This document shows, in pieces, positions 9,244-18,796 of a stretch of DNA of 64,000 bases. The notes below the pieces were generated by a model. The model ran no database searches, was not told the DNA's origin, and saw only the letters and a program-made list of their open reading frames with translations. Each line of letters starts with the position of its first letter. The stretch's first letter is position 1. The translations under genes were made by a program, and so were the position numbers. The stretch comes from Bacillus sp. FJAT-25509 (GTDB lineage: Bacteria > Bacillota > Bacilli > Bacillales > Bacillaceae_G): assembly GCF_001420605.1 (NCBI RefSeq), contig NZ_LJIZ01000021.1:81856-145855 (forward strand), read 5' to 3'.

Positions 9244-9503
9244 TTATCTACACCTTTTCTATTGTTTTCGTTTTATATATTAATGTTCTTTAAATTAGGC
9301 TATTCGTAACTTTTATCTCTAAATATTATAGAAAAGCCATAAAAAAGAACGGAATTTAAGCAATCACCTTCTAATTATAGTCTGCAATTGGGTATGTGTT
9401 CAATGGTAAAATTAAAATAGCAAAAAAGGGAAAAAGCGGGAAAGCAGGGAATAGAGAGGTAGAAGAATTATATGAGTAAGAGAAATAAGGAGGTAAATTT
9501 TTA

Positions 9504-10130
9504 TTGAAAAAAAGATTTTTATTATTAGCCATATTTGTTTTTTTAGTTAGTTGTAATCGAGAAGTAACAAGTAACCATTTAACTACTAGTGGAAGAAGTA
9601 TTGTTGAATCTTATAATATGACTAATTCTGAGAAAAACGTAATTAAGAGAATAGGAGAAAATCCTGATCAAATAGCACTATTTAAATTGAATTTTGGAAA
9701 TGTTAATCAGTTAAAAGAGATTAAAGTAAAAGTGAAAGTGTATGAAGATGGAAAACTAATTCAGACTATTTCAGATTCAGGCATATATATTACTAAAAAT
9801 GATATTGGAAAACCATTTTATCTTTCATTTCAACGAAAACTTCAATTAGAAACAGAGCGAACTTATGAATGGAATACTACTATTTCACAAAGCGCTAAAA
9901 CCAGTAGTACGGTTCAAACGGTATACAAACAGCCTCAAATGACGAATGTTTCAACAATTGGAACCATATTTAAGAAACAAGAAATCAAAAAGGATAAGGA
10001 AATTATTCTTGGGGCATTTATAGATGCAGTAGACAGGATGGAAACAGTGGAAGTATTTCCTGACATTCAAGATAATGAAAGACTATTTAAAAATAAATAT
10101 GTATACTTATTATGTCTAGAAGTGAAATAG
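9504..10130 (+). CDS. Putative lipoprotein of unknown function
   Basis: This 208-residue protein opens with KKR and a hydrophobic stretch ending in the lipobox LVSC (Cys at residue 17), so it should be lipid-anchored outside the membrane. The mature part is rich in charged beta-like strands (VKVKVKVYEDGKLIQTISDSG, about residues 73-93) and has no motif I recognise. The start is TTG at 9504, supported by aaggaggt 9 nt upstream. The gene stands alone between the ABC-F promoter region and a YvbH-like gene. No function is assigned. Confidence 0.7.
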   Translation: MKKRFLLLAIFVFLVSCNREVTSNHLTTSGRSIVESYNMTNSEKNVIKRIGENPDQIALFKLNFGNVNQLKEIKVKVKVYEDGKLIQTISDSGIYITKNDIGKPFYLSFQRKLQLETERTYEWNTTISQSAKTSSTVQTVYKQPQMTNVSTIGTIFKKQEIKKDKEIILGAFIDAVDRMETVEVFPDIQDNERLFKNKYVYLLCLEVK

Positions 10131-10224
10131 ATAAAAGAGTGATAATGGGAAAAAGGGAATAGCTTTTCATTTCCTTCGTATAGATATCCCATACAAAGAT
10201 CCAACAAATGAGGAGGAATAATAT

Positions 10225-10839
10225 ATGTTTGGTAAAGTTGCTGCAGATATGCTTGGTTTAAGTGATGTAGGTAGTGTTATTGAACCGAAAAATTATGACA
10301 AAGTTGATTCTGACGATTATGTAATGCATGAAGATAATGAAAAAATTTATTTTTTAATTAAATCAAAATCAGATGAGTATTGCTTTACGAATAAGGCTTT
10401 AATTCATTTAGACGGTACAAGTGCAATAAGTAAGAAGCGTACACTTCATCGTTATAATTATCACACTCATAAAATCACACATGTTTTACTTGAAACAGCT
10501 GGTACAATTGATTTAGATGTTGAAATTAAGTTCAACATAGGAGGTAGAGAGTTTTCGATTGATGTTCATAAAAAACATATTGAACAAGTAAAGGATCTAT
10601 ACAAAGCATTACTAATGATCGCTGAAATTAGTCATGAAAATGAAAAAGCACTTGACTATGCGAAAGAAAGCATTGAAATTGCTTCTACAACATTAGGCCG
10701 CGTAACTTCAAATGAAAATAATTTAGTGAACAGTTTTAAAGAAATTAATGAAGCTGCTTTTGAATGGTTAATGAAATCTAGAGAGCAATACAAAGTTAAA
10801 GATTTCGGATCAGTATTTGAGAAGTATATTAATAATTAA
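10225..10839 (+). CDS. YvbH-like bacterial PH-domain protein
   Basis: This 204-residue protein resembles B. subtilis YvbH. Residues about 1-125 fit a bacterial pleckstrin-homology-like beta-barrel (DYVMHEDNEKIYFLIKSKSD, TNKALIHLDG, the SKKRTLHRYNY turn). Residues about 130-200 form the helical oligomerisation region found in this family. There is no signal peptide or membrane segment. ATG at 10225 follows ggaggaat. The role is unknown even in B. subtilis. A strong terminator follows at 10852. Confidence 0.75.
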   Translation: MFGKVAADMLGLSDVGSVIEPKNYDKVDSDDYVMHEDNEKIYFLIKSKSDEYCFTNKALIHLDGTSAISKKRTLHRYNYHTHKITHVLLETAGTIDLDVEIKFNIGGREFSIDVHKKHIEQVKDLYKALLMIAEISHENEKALDYAKESIEIASTTLGRVTSNENNLVNSFKEINEAAFEWLMKSREQYKVKDFGSVFEKYINN

Positions 10840-10851
10840 TTATGTAAAGGG

Positions 10852-10893
10852 AAGTCTCGTAAGTCTAAGCTAAGCACTTATGAGACTTTTTTT
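10852..10893 (+). terminator. Terminator of the YvbH-like gene
   Basis: Stem aagtctcgtaagt (10852-10864) / acttatgagactt (10876-10888) is followed by seven or more T residues. Confidence 0.88.
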
Positions 10894-10926
10894 GTGCCTT
10901 AGATTAGAGAAATGCGATTATAAGGA

Positions 10927-11150
10927 TTCATGAGTAAGTGAAAAAGCAAAAGTATGAAATATAGTACCTCATAAAGTGTTCATAAGTAAGTTGAAAAGCA
11001 CAAAGATGGAATATAGTACCAAATAAATGGTTCATGAGTAAGTGAAAAAGCAAAAGTATAAAATGTAGTACCTTATAAAGGGTTCATGAGTAAGTAAGAA
11101 AGCAAAAAGATGAAATGTAGTACCTCATAAAGGGTTCATGAGGTAGTAAA
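10927..11150. repeat. 52-bp tandem repeat, 4.3 copies
   Basis: Direct repeats begin with ttcatgagtaag at 10927, 10979, 11031, 11083 and, partial, 11135, an exact 52-bp period. Each unit carries agtacc(t/a)cataaa followed by ttcatgag, so unit junctions form imperfect hairpins such as tacctcat / atgaggta around 11121-11144. No open frame runs through the array. Together with two terminators it fills the 403-bp gap between 10839 and 11243. Confidence 0.9.
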
Positions 11151-11194
11151 AAAATTTGGAGAGAAATCAAACTAAAAATCAATTATAAACACAA

Positions 11195-11229
11195 AAAACA
11201 CGCAAGGAACATAATACCTTGCGTGTTTT
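11195..11229 (-). terminator. Terminator of the 11243-12157 minus-strand unit
   Basis: A perfect 13-bp stem aaaacacgcaagg (11195-11207) / ccttgcgtgtttt (11217-11229); the T-run is on the minus strand. Confidence 0.88.
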
Positions 11230-11242
11230 CGTGGGAAAAGTC

Positions 11243-11701
11243 CTAATTAATTAAAACTTCTGCTTTTTGACGATTTAATATAGTAGCATCGGGACAACGT
11301 TTTTTTATTTCTCGTAAAAAAATTTCTTCATCTTTAGGAAGTGAAAGTAAGGCAAATCCGTACTTGTTATATTCGATTTTTAAACGTTTGAAGGTCCATG
11401 CAGGTGATGAAACTGGATTATTCGAGAAATTAATTGTTCTGATTTCACTATATGGAATGTTAATTGTAATAAATCCAAATTTTGATTTGAATTCAGTTTC
11501 GGTTAATTCATGGTATGTGTTGAATAATGCCCAAACTAGAACAATTAATATTGGTAATAAAAAGACAAAGACTACTAAACTTATGATGATTCCCGTACTA
11601 TCAGTTTCAATAAAGCTGATGATGGGAACTGAAATAATGATGGGAATTAAGCTCAGAATTAGGACGACTAAAAGAGGATTTTTCTTCACTTTAAATTTCA
11701 T
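11243..11701 (-). CDS. Membrane-anchored PH-like domain protein, YyaB-like
   Basis: A 152-residue protein with two hydrophobic segments (about residues 10-30 and 38-63, LLVVLILSLIPIIISVPIIS and IIISLVVFVFLLPILIVLVW) followed by a cytoplasmic PH-like domain (TETEFKSKFGFITINIPYSEIRTINFS). This two-helix plus bPH arrangement is that of the YyaB/DUF1200 group, whose function is unknown. The start ATG at 11701 has aaggtg upstream. It lies 15 bp after the DinB-like gene on the same strand, so the two are probably co-transcribed. Confidence 0.7.
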   Translation of the reverse strand: MKFKVKKNPLLVVLILSLIPIIISVPIISFIETDSTGIIISLVVFVFLLPILIVLVWALFNTYHELTETEFKSKFGFITINIPYSEIRTINFSNNPVSSPAWTFKRLKIEYNKYGFALLSLPKDEEIFLREIKKRCPDATILNRQKAEVLIN

Positions 11702-11716
11702 GGCGACACCTTAATC

Positions 11717-12157
11717 CTATCCTAAAATTTGATTTAAATGGTGCTTCATATGGTCAATGTAATCAGTAAATAACCAGCTTAGTGTAACAGATTCTTCATT
11801 TTGACTATTATATTGTAATTTCCATTGGTCTTCTGAAATGTTTGAGATCACATTCATGAAACGAGAATTTAGAGCAGTCCATAAAGTAAGAATTTCTTCA
11901 ATTGTATAGCTATTTTGATAATCATTTAATTCAACCCATGAATTTTGTTTATAAAGCTCCAAAACAAGTTCATCATTAGAGGACAATCGATCTATAAATC
12001 TTTTATGATTCATAGTCGCAGAATCGCAAAGATGTCCAAGGATTTCTTTTTTAGACCATTTAGTAGGACTTGGTTTATAATCTGTATTCGATAAAGCTCT
12101 AATGATTTTTGGAACGGATTGGATTAGACTACTAAATTCGTTTATTAAATTATTCAT
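11717..12157 (-). CDS. DinB-superfamily protein
   Basis: A 146-residue four-helix-bundle protein of the DinB_2/YfiT-like type. The three metal-ligand positions are visible: His in LGHLCDSATMNH near residue 42 and the HxxxH-type pair in DHMKHHLNQI near the C-terminus. Members include metal-dependent bacillithiol-S-transferases and proteins of unknown role; the substrate here cannot be predicted. The start is ATG 12157 with ggaggaat upstream. Likely first gene of a two-gene operon with the YyaB-like protein. Confidence 0.78.
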   Translation of the reverse strand: MNNLINEFSSLIQSVPKIIRALSNTDYKPSPTKWSKKEILGHLCDSATMNHKRFIDRLSSNDELVLELYKQNSWVELNDYQNSYTIEEILTLWTALNSRFMNVISNISEDQWKLQYNSQNEESVTLSWLFTDYIDHMKHHLNQILG

Positions 12158-12276
12158 CTAAATATTCCTCCTTCGTTTCTACATGTTATGAATATGTTTA
12201 AACATTTTTCTTTATGAGTCTTTAGACAAGCCATAGGTGAATAGGTTATTAGTAGGACAATCTTGGAGGTGGCTTC

Positions 12277-12549
12277 ATGTTAATCTTTTTACTTTATGTC
12301 GGATTGTTGGTTGGAGTCTTAGCTGTTTATAAAGATGCCATTAAGCGGGATGTTAGTAATCTTGGGTTTCAAATGATCGGTTATTATGTACTAGCTTCTT
12401 TACCATTTAGGTTATTTTGGTTACCGATCCCTTTTGGATTTTTGATTTGTTTATTTTTATTATCTAAACCGATGCTTCGATATAAAAAACAAAAACAAGT
12501 TGCTAGCTTATTAGGTTTCATTGTATTTATAGTAGATGCTTTATTCTAA
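12277..12549 (+). CDS. Small membrane protein, unknown
   Basis: A 90-residue, very hydrophobic protein with an N-terminal segment (residues 1-18), a second around GYYVLASLPF to FGFLICLFLLS (40-66) and a third at the C-terminus (SLLGFIVFIVDALF), separated by basic loops RYKKQKQ. The ATG follows ttggaggtgg. The stop codon lies inside its own terminator hairpin. I do not recognise a family. Confidence 0.65.
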   Translation: MLIFLLYVGLLVGVLAVYKDAIKRDVSNLGFQMIGYYVLASLPFRLFWLPIPFGFLICLFLLSKPMLRYKKQKQVASLLGFIVFIVDALF

Positions 12550-12576
12550 ATGAATTTTTCATTTAGAATAAAGCTT
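12542..12576. terminator. Bidirectional terminator between 12277-12549 and rnhC
   Basis: Perfect stem tattctaaatgaa (12542-12554) / ttcatttagaata (12558-12570). T-run on the + side and poly-T on the minus side upstream of the stem; it can serve both convergent genes. Confidence 0.82.
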
Positions 12577-12583
12577 TTTTATT

Positions 12584-13516
12584 TTATTTCTTTGAAATCT
12601 TTAATGCCTTTTCGGTATTAGCAAAATGTAACTTCGTTAAACTTCGTAAAGCTTCAAAACCTTTTGATTTAATTAGCTTTGCAGCGGCTTGATCAACTTT
12701 TGCCCCGGCACCTTTTGGTAAGGTCATGCCAGCTTTTTCACTTAATTGATCCATTTGTTGTAGGAAAGCATATCGGGCTAAAATAGAAGAAACTGCAACT
12801 GAGAGATGCAAACCTTCTGCTTTTGTAGCGAATTGAACTTTATCACGAATAACTTCTTTTGTTCCTTTTAAATATCCGTAGTATAAATTTGGAGGAGTAA
12901 ATTGATCAATTAAGATTGCATCATATTTTTTATCTTCTAATTTTGAAATAGTATTTCGAATTGCTTGATTATGTAATAGCGCCTTTAGTTTATTCATGTT
13001 ATATCCTTTTTCTTGCATAGCATTATATTTCTCATTGTGCAGTACTAAGAGGCTGTAAGTTACGACATGAACAATTTTTTTTGCTATGCTGCATATGGCA
13101 TCGTCAGTTAGTTCTTTGGAATCTTTTACGCCTAATTCTTTTAATAATTCAAATTGACTTGGTTCTACAAAGGAAGCTACTACTGTCATCGGCCCAAAGT
13201 AGTCACCTGTACCAACTTCATCACTACCTATAACTGCAAGACTGGAAAAGTTTTTTGGTAAAGTTGAATTCGTATTTGTAGGGTTTACTTTTTTAGGAGT
13301 TTGGCTAGCTGATTTGCCTTGCCATTTACTTACTTCAGCATCACAATTTGAGCCTTGAAACATAACTTTACCTGATTTATATGCAGTGATTGTACAGCCA
13401 CTAGGTTTAGCCATAAATACTCCACCTTGTGGTACTTTTGATTGAAGGCTGCTTTGGTAGTGTGCTTTCATCTTTATGAGAGTAACTTCAGAAACTGTTA
13501 ATACAGTGTTTGACAT
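12584..13516 (-). CDS. rnhC: Ribonuclease HIII
   Basis: RNase HIII degrades the RNA strand of RNA-DNA hybrids and R-loops. The protein is 310 residues, close to the ~313 of B. subtilis RnhC. The N-terminal TBP-like substrate-binding domain (about residues 1-85) precedes the RNase H fold with the hallmark IGSDEVGTGDYFGPM (about 97-111) carrying the first catalytic Asp-Glu pair, and IDQFTPP further on. The start is ATG 13516 because aaaggaga precedes it; a longer in-frame start at 13627 lacks a ribosome binding site and would overlap the divergent zapA. The rnhC/zapA pair is divergent as in B. subtilis. Confidence 0.95.
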   Translation of the reverse strand: MSNTVLTVSEVTLIKMKAHYQSSLQSKVPQGGVFMAKPSGCTITAYKSGKVMFQGSNCDAEVSKWQGKSASQTPKKVNPTNTNSTLPKNFSSLAVIGSDEVGTGDYFGPMTVVASFVEPSQFELLKELGVKDSKELTDDAICSIAKKIVHVVTYSLLVLHNEKYNAMQEKGYNMNKLKALLHNQAIRNTISKLEDKKYDAILIDQFTPPNLYYGYLKGTKEVIRDKVQFATKAEGLHLSVAVSSILARYAFLQQMDQLSEKAGMTLPKGAGAKVDQAAAKLIKSKGFEALRSLTKLHFANTEKALKISKK

Positions 13517-13619
13517 AAATTTCTCCTTTATAAATGGATATTTTCCTATACTTTTGTTTGTATTGAATTTCATGTTATAGTTAAGGTTAGAATGTTTATA
13601 GCTGAATGGAGGTATGAAG

Positions 13620-13904
13620 TTGTCCAATTCTTCATCGAAACAAAAACTAAATGTAACTATTTATGGGCAACATTATGCAATTACTGGTGACGAGTCAACA
13701 GATCATATTCGCCATGTTGCCTCAATTGTAGATGATAAAATGAAAGAAATAAATAAAAAAAATCCATTATTAGATACTAATAAATTAGCTGTATTGACAG
13801 CAATAAATATTGTAAGTGATTATGTGAAATTAAAAGAAAGAGCTGAGATGCTCGAAAAATTATTAGAAAAACAAACGAAAAGTGAGCAGAAAGAAAATGA
13901 TTGA
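13620..13904 (+). CDS. zapA: Cell-division protein ZapA
   Basis: ZapA binds FtsZ at midcell and promotes Z-ring bundling. The 94-residue protein has the conserved N-terminal beta region [15 protein letters not shown] and [13 protein letters not shown], then a C-terminal coiled coil ([20 protein letters not shown]). The ribosome binding site ggaggt (13608-13613) directly abuts an in-frame ATG at 13614 but sits 6 nt from TTG at 13620. The TTG also gives the N-terminus MSNSSSKQ, similar to known ZapA. It overlaps cvpA by 8 nt, indicating translational coupling. Confidence 0.92.
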   Translation: MSNSSSKQKLNVTIYGQHYAITGDESTDHIRHVASIVDDKMKEINKKNPLLDTNKLAVLTAINIVSDYVKLKERAEMLEKLLEKQTKSEQKEND

Positions 13905-14424
13905 TTTAATTATACTTATTATTTTTATTTTAGGAATTTTGACAGGTTGGAAAAGAGGATTTGTTAGCAGCCTTGTACGATTACTAGGTTTTTTACTTTC
14001 CATATACCTAGCTTATCATTATTATGAGCAGACCGCTACTTCGCTTAAAAAAATATTTCCAATTCATATAAGCGGAGGACAAACCGTTAATGCAGAACAG
14101 TTCGTATATGAAATTATAGCTTTTGCTTTGCTATTTATTGGGACAAGGCTAGTTATTTCATTTATTGGTTCGTTATTAAATGGAGTTTTCCAATTACCTG
14201 TTTTAAAGCAGATGAACTCCTTCTTAGGTGGTATTTTTGGTTTTATAGAAGTTTATTTATTTGCGGTTTTGGCGCTTTTTATAGCTTTAATTATACCAAT
14301 TGATACGCTTCATGTTTTATTACATAAATCAAATATCGCGTATTTTATGGTTCAACATACACCATTTATATCAAATCAATTAATGGAATTATGGAACGGA
14401 TTTTCTAGTTCTGAAATACTTTAA
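13897..14424 (+). CDS. CvpA-family membrane protein (YshB-like)
   Basis: A 175-residue protein with four predicted membrane segments: residues 1-15, the region after [38 protein letters not shown], and [16 protein letters not shown]. The early glycine-rich [14 protein letters not shown] motif is diagnostic of the CvpA/colicin V production family. It matches YshB, located between zapA and polX in B. subtilis. ATG 13897 lies inside the end of zapA; the longer GTG at 13882 is less likely. The role is unsettled, with envelope stress or septum-associated functions proposed for homologues. Confidence 0.85.
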   Translation: MIDLIILIIFILGILTGWKRGFVSSLVRLLGFLLSIYLAYHYYEQTATSLKKIFPIHISGGQTVNAEQFVYEIIAFALLFIGTRLVISFIGSLLNGVFQLPVLKQMNSFLGGIFGFIEVYLFAVLALFIALIIPIDTLHVLLHKSNIAYFMVQHTPFISNQLMELWNGFSSSEIL

Positions 14425-14473
14425 CCTGAGTTTAAGTGAAAAAAAATTTCTATTGTTAAGTAGGTGACTTAAA

Positions 14474-16198
14474 ATGCACAAAAAAGAGTTAATTAAATTG
14501 TTAGAACAAATTGCTACTTATTTAGAACTAAAAGGTGAGAATGCTTTTAAAATATCAGCATTTCGTAAAGCGGCAAATGCATTAGAAACTGATGAAAGAA
14601 GTCTTGAACAAATCGACGACTTTACTGCTATAAAAGGAATCGGAAAAGGGACTTCTGCAGTAATTTTAGAATATATTGAAACTGGTAAAAGTACGGTATT
14701 GGAAGAACTACAAGAATCATTGCCTAAAACTTTACTTCCTTTACTCAGATTACCAGGATTAGGTGGGAAAAAAGTAGCTAAGCTTTATCAATCATTACAA
14801 ATTGAGAGCATGGAGCAGTTAAAAGAAGCATGCTTAAATGGTAAGTTACAAGGATTAGCTGGATTCGGTAAAAAGACAGAGAAAAATATTTTAGAATCAA
14901 TCGAGGAATTTGGTAAGCAGCCTGAACGCTTGCCACTTGCAGATGTATTACCGATTGCTGATAAAATTGAAGCATATTTAGCAGAGATGAAGGATGTTGA
15001 AAAGTATTCAAGAGCAGGAAGCTTACGAAGAGTACGTGAAACTGTTAAAGATTTAGACTTCATCGTTGCATCAAATAAACCTGAAAGTATTAAAGAACAA
15101 TTACTATCGATGCCGGAAATCGTTCGAATAATTGCACAAGGGGATACAAAAGTTTCTCTTGTTTTAAAAGGTGTTGAGTATGAGATTTCAGTTGACTTCC
15201 GAATTATTCAACCAAAAGAGTTTGCTACAACGCTGCATCATTTTACTGGTTCCAAGGATCATAATGTAGCTATGCGTCAATTGGCTAAAGATCGTGATGA
15301 AAAAATTAGTGAGTACGGTGTTGAGAATGTTAATACTGGTGAGGTTTTAACATTTGAAAATGAAGAAGATTTTTATGCTCACTTTAATTTACCTTGTTTT
15401 CCGCCTGAAATTCGAGAGGATGGAAAGGAAGTTTCAACTTTTACAAACGATTTTCCATTAATTCGTTTAGAAGATATGAAATCTGATTTGCATATGCACT
15501 CTACTTGGAGTGATGGTGGCTATTCAATTGAAGAAATGGCAGATGCATGCCGTGCTAAGGGATATAAATATATTGTCATCACAGACCATTCACAATATTT
15601 AAAGGTTGCGAACGGTTTAACTCCTAAGCGTTTATGGAAACAAAAAGAAGAAATTCAGCGTGTCAATGAAAAATACACTGATTTTACAATTCTACATGGG
15701 GTAGAAATGGATATTTTACCTGATGGTTCGTTAGATTATGAAGATGATGTTTTACGTTCACTTGATTTTGTTATTGCATCAATTCATTCTAGTTTTAGTC
15801 AAGATGAAGAGACAATTATGATGCGTTTAAAAAATGCAATGAGAAATCCTTATGTTAGCATGATTGGGCATCCAACAGGTCGCAAAATAGGTAGAAGAGC
15901 TGGGTACAAAGTAAATGCTGAAGAATTAATTTCTGTAGCAAAAGAAACAGGTACAATTTTAGAATTAAATGCAAATCCAAATCGATTAGATTTAAATAAA
16001 GAAATGTTAATGATGGCTGCGGAAGCTGGTGTGATGCTATCAATTAATACTGATGCACATAACATTGATATGCTAGAGCATATGACTGTTGGAGTTAGTG
16101 CTGCCAAGAAGGCTTGGTTAAAAAGAGAAAATATAGTAAATACATTTGAATTACACGAACTTTTAAGCTTGATTGAAAGGAAACGTAATCGAGTGTAA
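14474..16198 (+). CDS. polX: Family X DNA polymerase with PHP domain
   Basis: A 574-residue bifunctional repair enzyme. An N-terminal 8-kDa-type helix-hairpin-helix region (about residues 1-80, FTAIKGIGKGTSAV) is followed by a second HhH (LLRLPGLGGKKV) and the PolX palm. The palm has the nucleotidyltransferase signature GSLRRVRETVKDLDFIV (metal-binding Asps) and the third Asp in EISVDFRI. The C-terminal PHP domain (about 335-570) has SDLHMHSTWSDGG, ITDHS and NTDAH; it supplies Mn-dependent 3'-5' exonuclease and AP-endonuclease activities in Bacillus PolX. The role is base-excision and gap-filling repair. The position between cvpA and mutS2 is conserved in B. subtilis. Confidence 0.95.
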   Translation: MHKKELIKLLEQIATYLELKGENAFKISAFRKAANALETDERSLEQIDDFTAIKGIGKGTSAVILEYIETGKSTVLEELQESLPKTLLPLLRLPGLGGKKVAKLYQSLQIESMEQLKEACLNGKLQGLAGFGKKTEKNILESIEEFGKQPERLPLADVLPIADKIEAYLAEMKDVEKYSRAGSLRRVRETVKDLDFIVASNKPESIKEQLLSMPEIVRIIAQGDTKVSLVLKGVEYEISVDFRIIQPKEFATTLHHFTGSKDHNVAMRQLAKDRDEKISEYGVENVNTGEVLTFENEEDFYAHFNLPCFPPEIREDGKEVSTFTNDFPLIRLEDMKSDLHMHSTWSDGGYSIEEMADACRAKGYKYIVITDHSQYLKVANGLTPKRLWKQKEEIQRVNEKYTDFTILHGVEMDILPDGSLDYEDDVLRSLDFVIASIHSSFSQDEETIMMRLKNAMRNPYVSMIGHPTGRKIGRRAGYKVNAEELISVAKETGTILELNANPNRLDLNKEMLMMAAEAGVMLSINTDAHNIDMLEHMTVGVSAAKKAWLKRENIVNTFELHELLSLIERKRNRV

Positions 16199-16213
16199 GG
16201 AGGATTACGGGGT

Positions 16214-18568
16214 ATGCAACGTACATTAAGAGTTTTAGAGTACGATAAAATAAAAGAACAATTACTTAAACACGCTTCATCTTCACTAGGTAAGGAACGT
16301 ATAAAAAACCTTTTACCAAGTACTAGTTATGATGAAGTTGTTGAACTACATGAATCAACTGACGAAGCTGTGAAAATTATTCGACTACGAGGAAATGTAC
16401 CTCTTGGTGGTTTATCAGATATAAGAATGCAAGTAAAAAGGGCAGATATTGGTGGGATGCTATCTCCTTCTGAACTAATTGCGATTTCGGGTGTTACATA
16501 TGCTGGACGTCAAATGATTCGATTTATTGAAGGCTTAATTGAGAGTGAAGTAGAAATTCCATATTTAGAATCATTAAGTGAGCAAATCATTCCTTTATTA
16601 GAATTAGATAAAAATATAAGGGCTGCTATTGGTGATAATGGAGAAGTTTTAGATGACGCTAGTGTGACACTTCGAACGATTCGCGGACAAGTTCGAACAG
16701 CTGAAGCTCGAATTCGTGAAAAATTAGAGAGTCTAACTAGAGGTACAAATGCACAAAAAATGTTATCAGATTCAATCGTAACGATTCGTAATGATCGTTT
16801 CGTTATTCCAGTAAAACAAGAATATCGACATGTTTATGGTGGTATTGTTCATGATCAATCTTCTTCTGGTCAAACATTATTTATTGAGCCACAAGCTGTC
16901 GTTACATTAAACAATAGTTTACAAGAAGCAAAAGTTAAAGAAGAACAAGAAATTGAGAAAATTTTAATGGCATTAACAGGCCAAGTAGCTGAGGCTTCAG
17001 CGGATTTATTGCAAAATGTTGAAATTTTAGCTGAAATGGATTTCTTATTTGCAAAAGCTAACTATTCGCACTCAATTAAGGCAAGTAAACCAATTTTAAA
17101 TAACGATCGATATTTTAAATTAAAAAAAGCTCGTCATCCTCTAATTCCAAGGGATGTAGTAGTAGCTAATGATATTGAATTAGGTAAGGACTTTACTACG
17201 ATTGTCATTACTGGTCCAAATACGGGTGGTAAGACGGTTACTTTAAAAACGATTGGTATTTGTGTTTTAATGGCACAATCTGGTCTACAAATTCCTGCAC
17301 TAGACGGTTCAGAAATCTGTGTGTTTGAGCAAATATTCGCTGATATTGGTGATGAGCAATCAATCGAACAGAGCTTAAGTACATTCTCTTCTCATATGGT
17401 GAACATTGTAGATATTTTAAAACATGTTAATCATAGTAGTCTTGTATTATTTGATGAATTAGGAGCTGGAACTGACCCTCAGGAAGGTGCAGCTTTAGCA
17501 ATCTCAATCTTAGATGAAGTAAGTGAATACGGTGCAAGAGTAGTAGCGACAACGCATTATCCTGAATTAAAAGCATATAGTTACAATCGAGAGCACGTTA
17601 TGAATGCTAGTGTTGAATTTGATGTAGAAACATTAAGTCCGACTTATCGACTATTAATTGGTGTTCCAGGTAGAAGTAATGCATTTGAGATTTCTAGAAG
17701 ACTAGGACTTTCAAATCGTGTAATTGAAAAAGCAAGAAATCATGTAAGTGAAGAAAGTAATGAAGTTGAAAATATGATTGCATCTTTAGAAACGAGTAGA
17801 AAAGGTGCAGAAACAGAATGGAAAGAAGCAGAAGATTTCCGTAAAGAATCAGAGCGTGTTTTCAAAGACTTACAAAAGCAAATGATGGAATTTTATGAGC
17901 ACCGTGATGAATTATATCGTGGAGCACAAGAAGAAGCGAAAAAGCGTGTCAAGGTAGCGCAACAAGAGGCTGAGGAAATTATTAAAGAGTTGAGAGAGCT
18001 AAAAGCTGGCCAATTAGCTTCAATTAAAGATCATGAATTAATAGAGGCAAGAACACGTTTGGAAGGGGCAATTCCTTATGCTCCTAAGAAAACAATTCCT
18101 CAAGCTGCACCAAAGAAACAAAGAAAACTTCGTGAAGGTGACGAAGTAAAAGTAATTAGCTTTAACCAAAAAGGAACACTACTTGATAAAATTAGTGAAA
18201 GTGAATGGCAAGTTCAGCTCGGTATTATAAAGATGAAGGTTAAAGAAAAAGATATCGAATATGTAAGTTCACCTAAAGAAGTAAAAGAACGTACTGTTAC
18301 AGCTGTAAAAGGTAAGGATTTTCATGTTAATCTTGAGCTGGATCTTAGAGGTGAAAGATATGAAGATGCGCTAATACGGGTTGAAAAATATATCGATGAT
18401 GCATTATTAGCCGGTTATCCTCGAATTAATATCATTCATGGAAAAGGAACTGGCGCACTGAGACAAGGGGTACAGGAATACTTAAAAAAACACAGATCAG
18501 TTAAATCCTATCGATATGGAGCAGCCTCCGAGGGCGGAATAGGTGTTACTGTTGTCGATTTAAAATAA
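16214..18568 (+). CDS. mutS2: Endonuclease MutS2 / ribosome-collision ATPase
   Basis: A 784-residue protein with the MutS2 layout: helical lever/clamp region, MutS-type ATPase with Walker [10 protein letters not shown] and Walker [14 protein letters not shown], a long coiled coil (about residues 515-630), a KOW-like segment, and a C-terminal Smr domain beginning [12 protein letters not shown] with [12 protein letters not shown]. Homologues act against homologous recombination and in bacilli sense collided ribosomes, splitting them through ATPase and Smr modules. ATG 16214 lies 10 nt after aaggagga and 15 bp after polX, so the two are co-transcribed. Confidence 0.95.
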   Translation: MQRTLRVLEYDKIKEQLLKHASSSLGKERIKNLLPSTSYDEVVELHESTDEAVKIIRLRGNVPLGGLSDIRMQVKRADIGGMLSPSELIAISGVTYAGRQMIRFIEGLIESEVEIPYLESLSEQIIPLLELDKNIRAAIGDNGEVLDDASVTLRTIRGQVRTAEARIREKLESLTRGTNAQKMLSDSIVTIRNDRFVIPVKQEYRHVYGGIVHDQSSSGQTLFIEPQAVVTLNNSLQEAKVKEEQEIEKILMALTGQVAEASADLLQNVEILAEMDFLFAKANYSHSIKASKPILNNDRYFKLKKARHPLIPRDVVVANDIELGKDFTTIVITGPNTGGKTVTLKTIGICVLMAQSGLQIPALDGSEICVFEQIFADIGDEQSIEQSLSTFSSHMVNIVDILKHVNHSSLVLFDELGAGTDPQEGAALAISILDEVSEYGARVVATTHYPELKAYSYNREHVMNASVEFDVETLSPTYRLLIGVPGRSNAFEISRRLGLSNRVIEKARNHVSEESNEVENMIASLETSRKGAETEWKEAEDFRKESERVFKDLQKQMMEFYEHRDELYRGAQEEAKKRVKVAQQEAEEIIKELRELKAGQLASIKDHELIEARTRLEGAIPYAPKKTIPQAAPKKQRKLREGDEVKVISFNQKGTLLDKISESEWQVQLGIIKMKVKEKDIEYVSSPKEVKERTVTAVKGKDFHVNLELDLRGERYEDALIRVEKYIDDALLAGYPRINIIHGKGTGALRQGVQEYLKKHRSVKSYRYGAASEGGIGVTVVDLK

Positions 18569-18586
18569 GGTAATAGGGGTTCTAAG

Positions 18587-18670
18587 ATGGAAAAGTTGGC
18601 AAAAATCTTATTTGCGGTTTGTGCAGTATTTTTAATTTGGGGAATTTTGTATGTAACAGTTATTAAATAA
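18587..18670 (+). CDS. Predicted 27-residue single-pass membrane peptide
   Basis: A short frame starting at ATG 18587 with aggggt 6 nt upstream. After MEKLAK comes a continuous hydrophobic stretch of about 19 residues containing one Cys and one Trp, ending TVIK. It starts 18 bp after mutS2 and is likely on its transcript. Too short for homology judgement; supported only by the ribosome binding site, spacing and composition. Confidence 0.45.
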   Translation: MEKLAKILFAVCAVFLIWGILYVTVIK

Positions 18671-18796
18671 AGTAATTGAGGCTAGCATCATTAATGTATT
18701 TCTATTAAATTATGTAGACGTTAAAATCTTACATAATAATGAACTTAGAAGACATAACCTGAGTTAGTCTCTTTTTTGTTAGAAAGGTGAATTGGC

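Noticed and set aside
10927-11150. 52-bp repeat as a CRISPR array
   Set aside because: The whole 52-bp unit repeats without unique spacers, and no cas genes are nearby.
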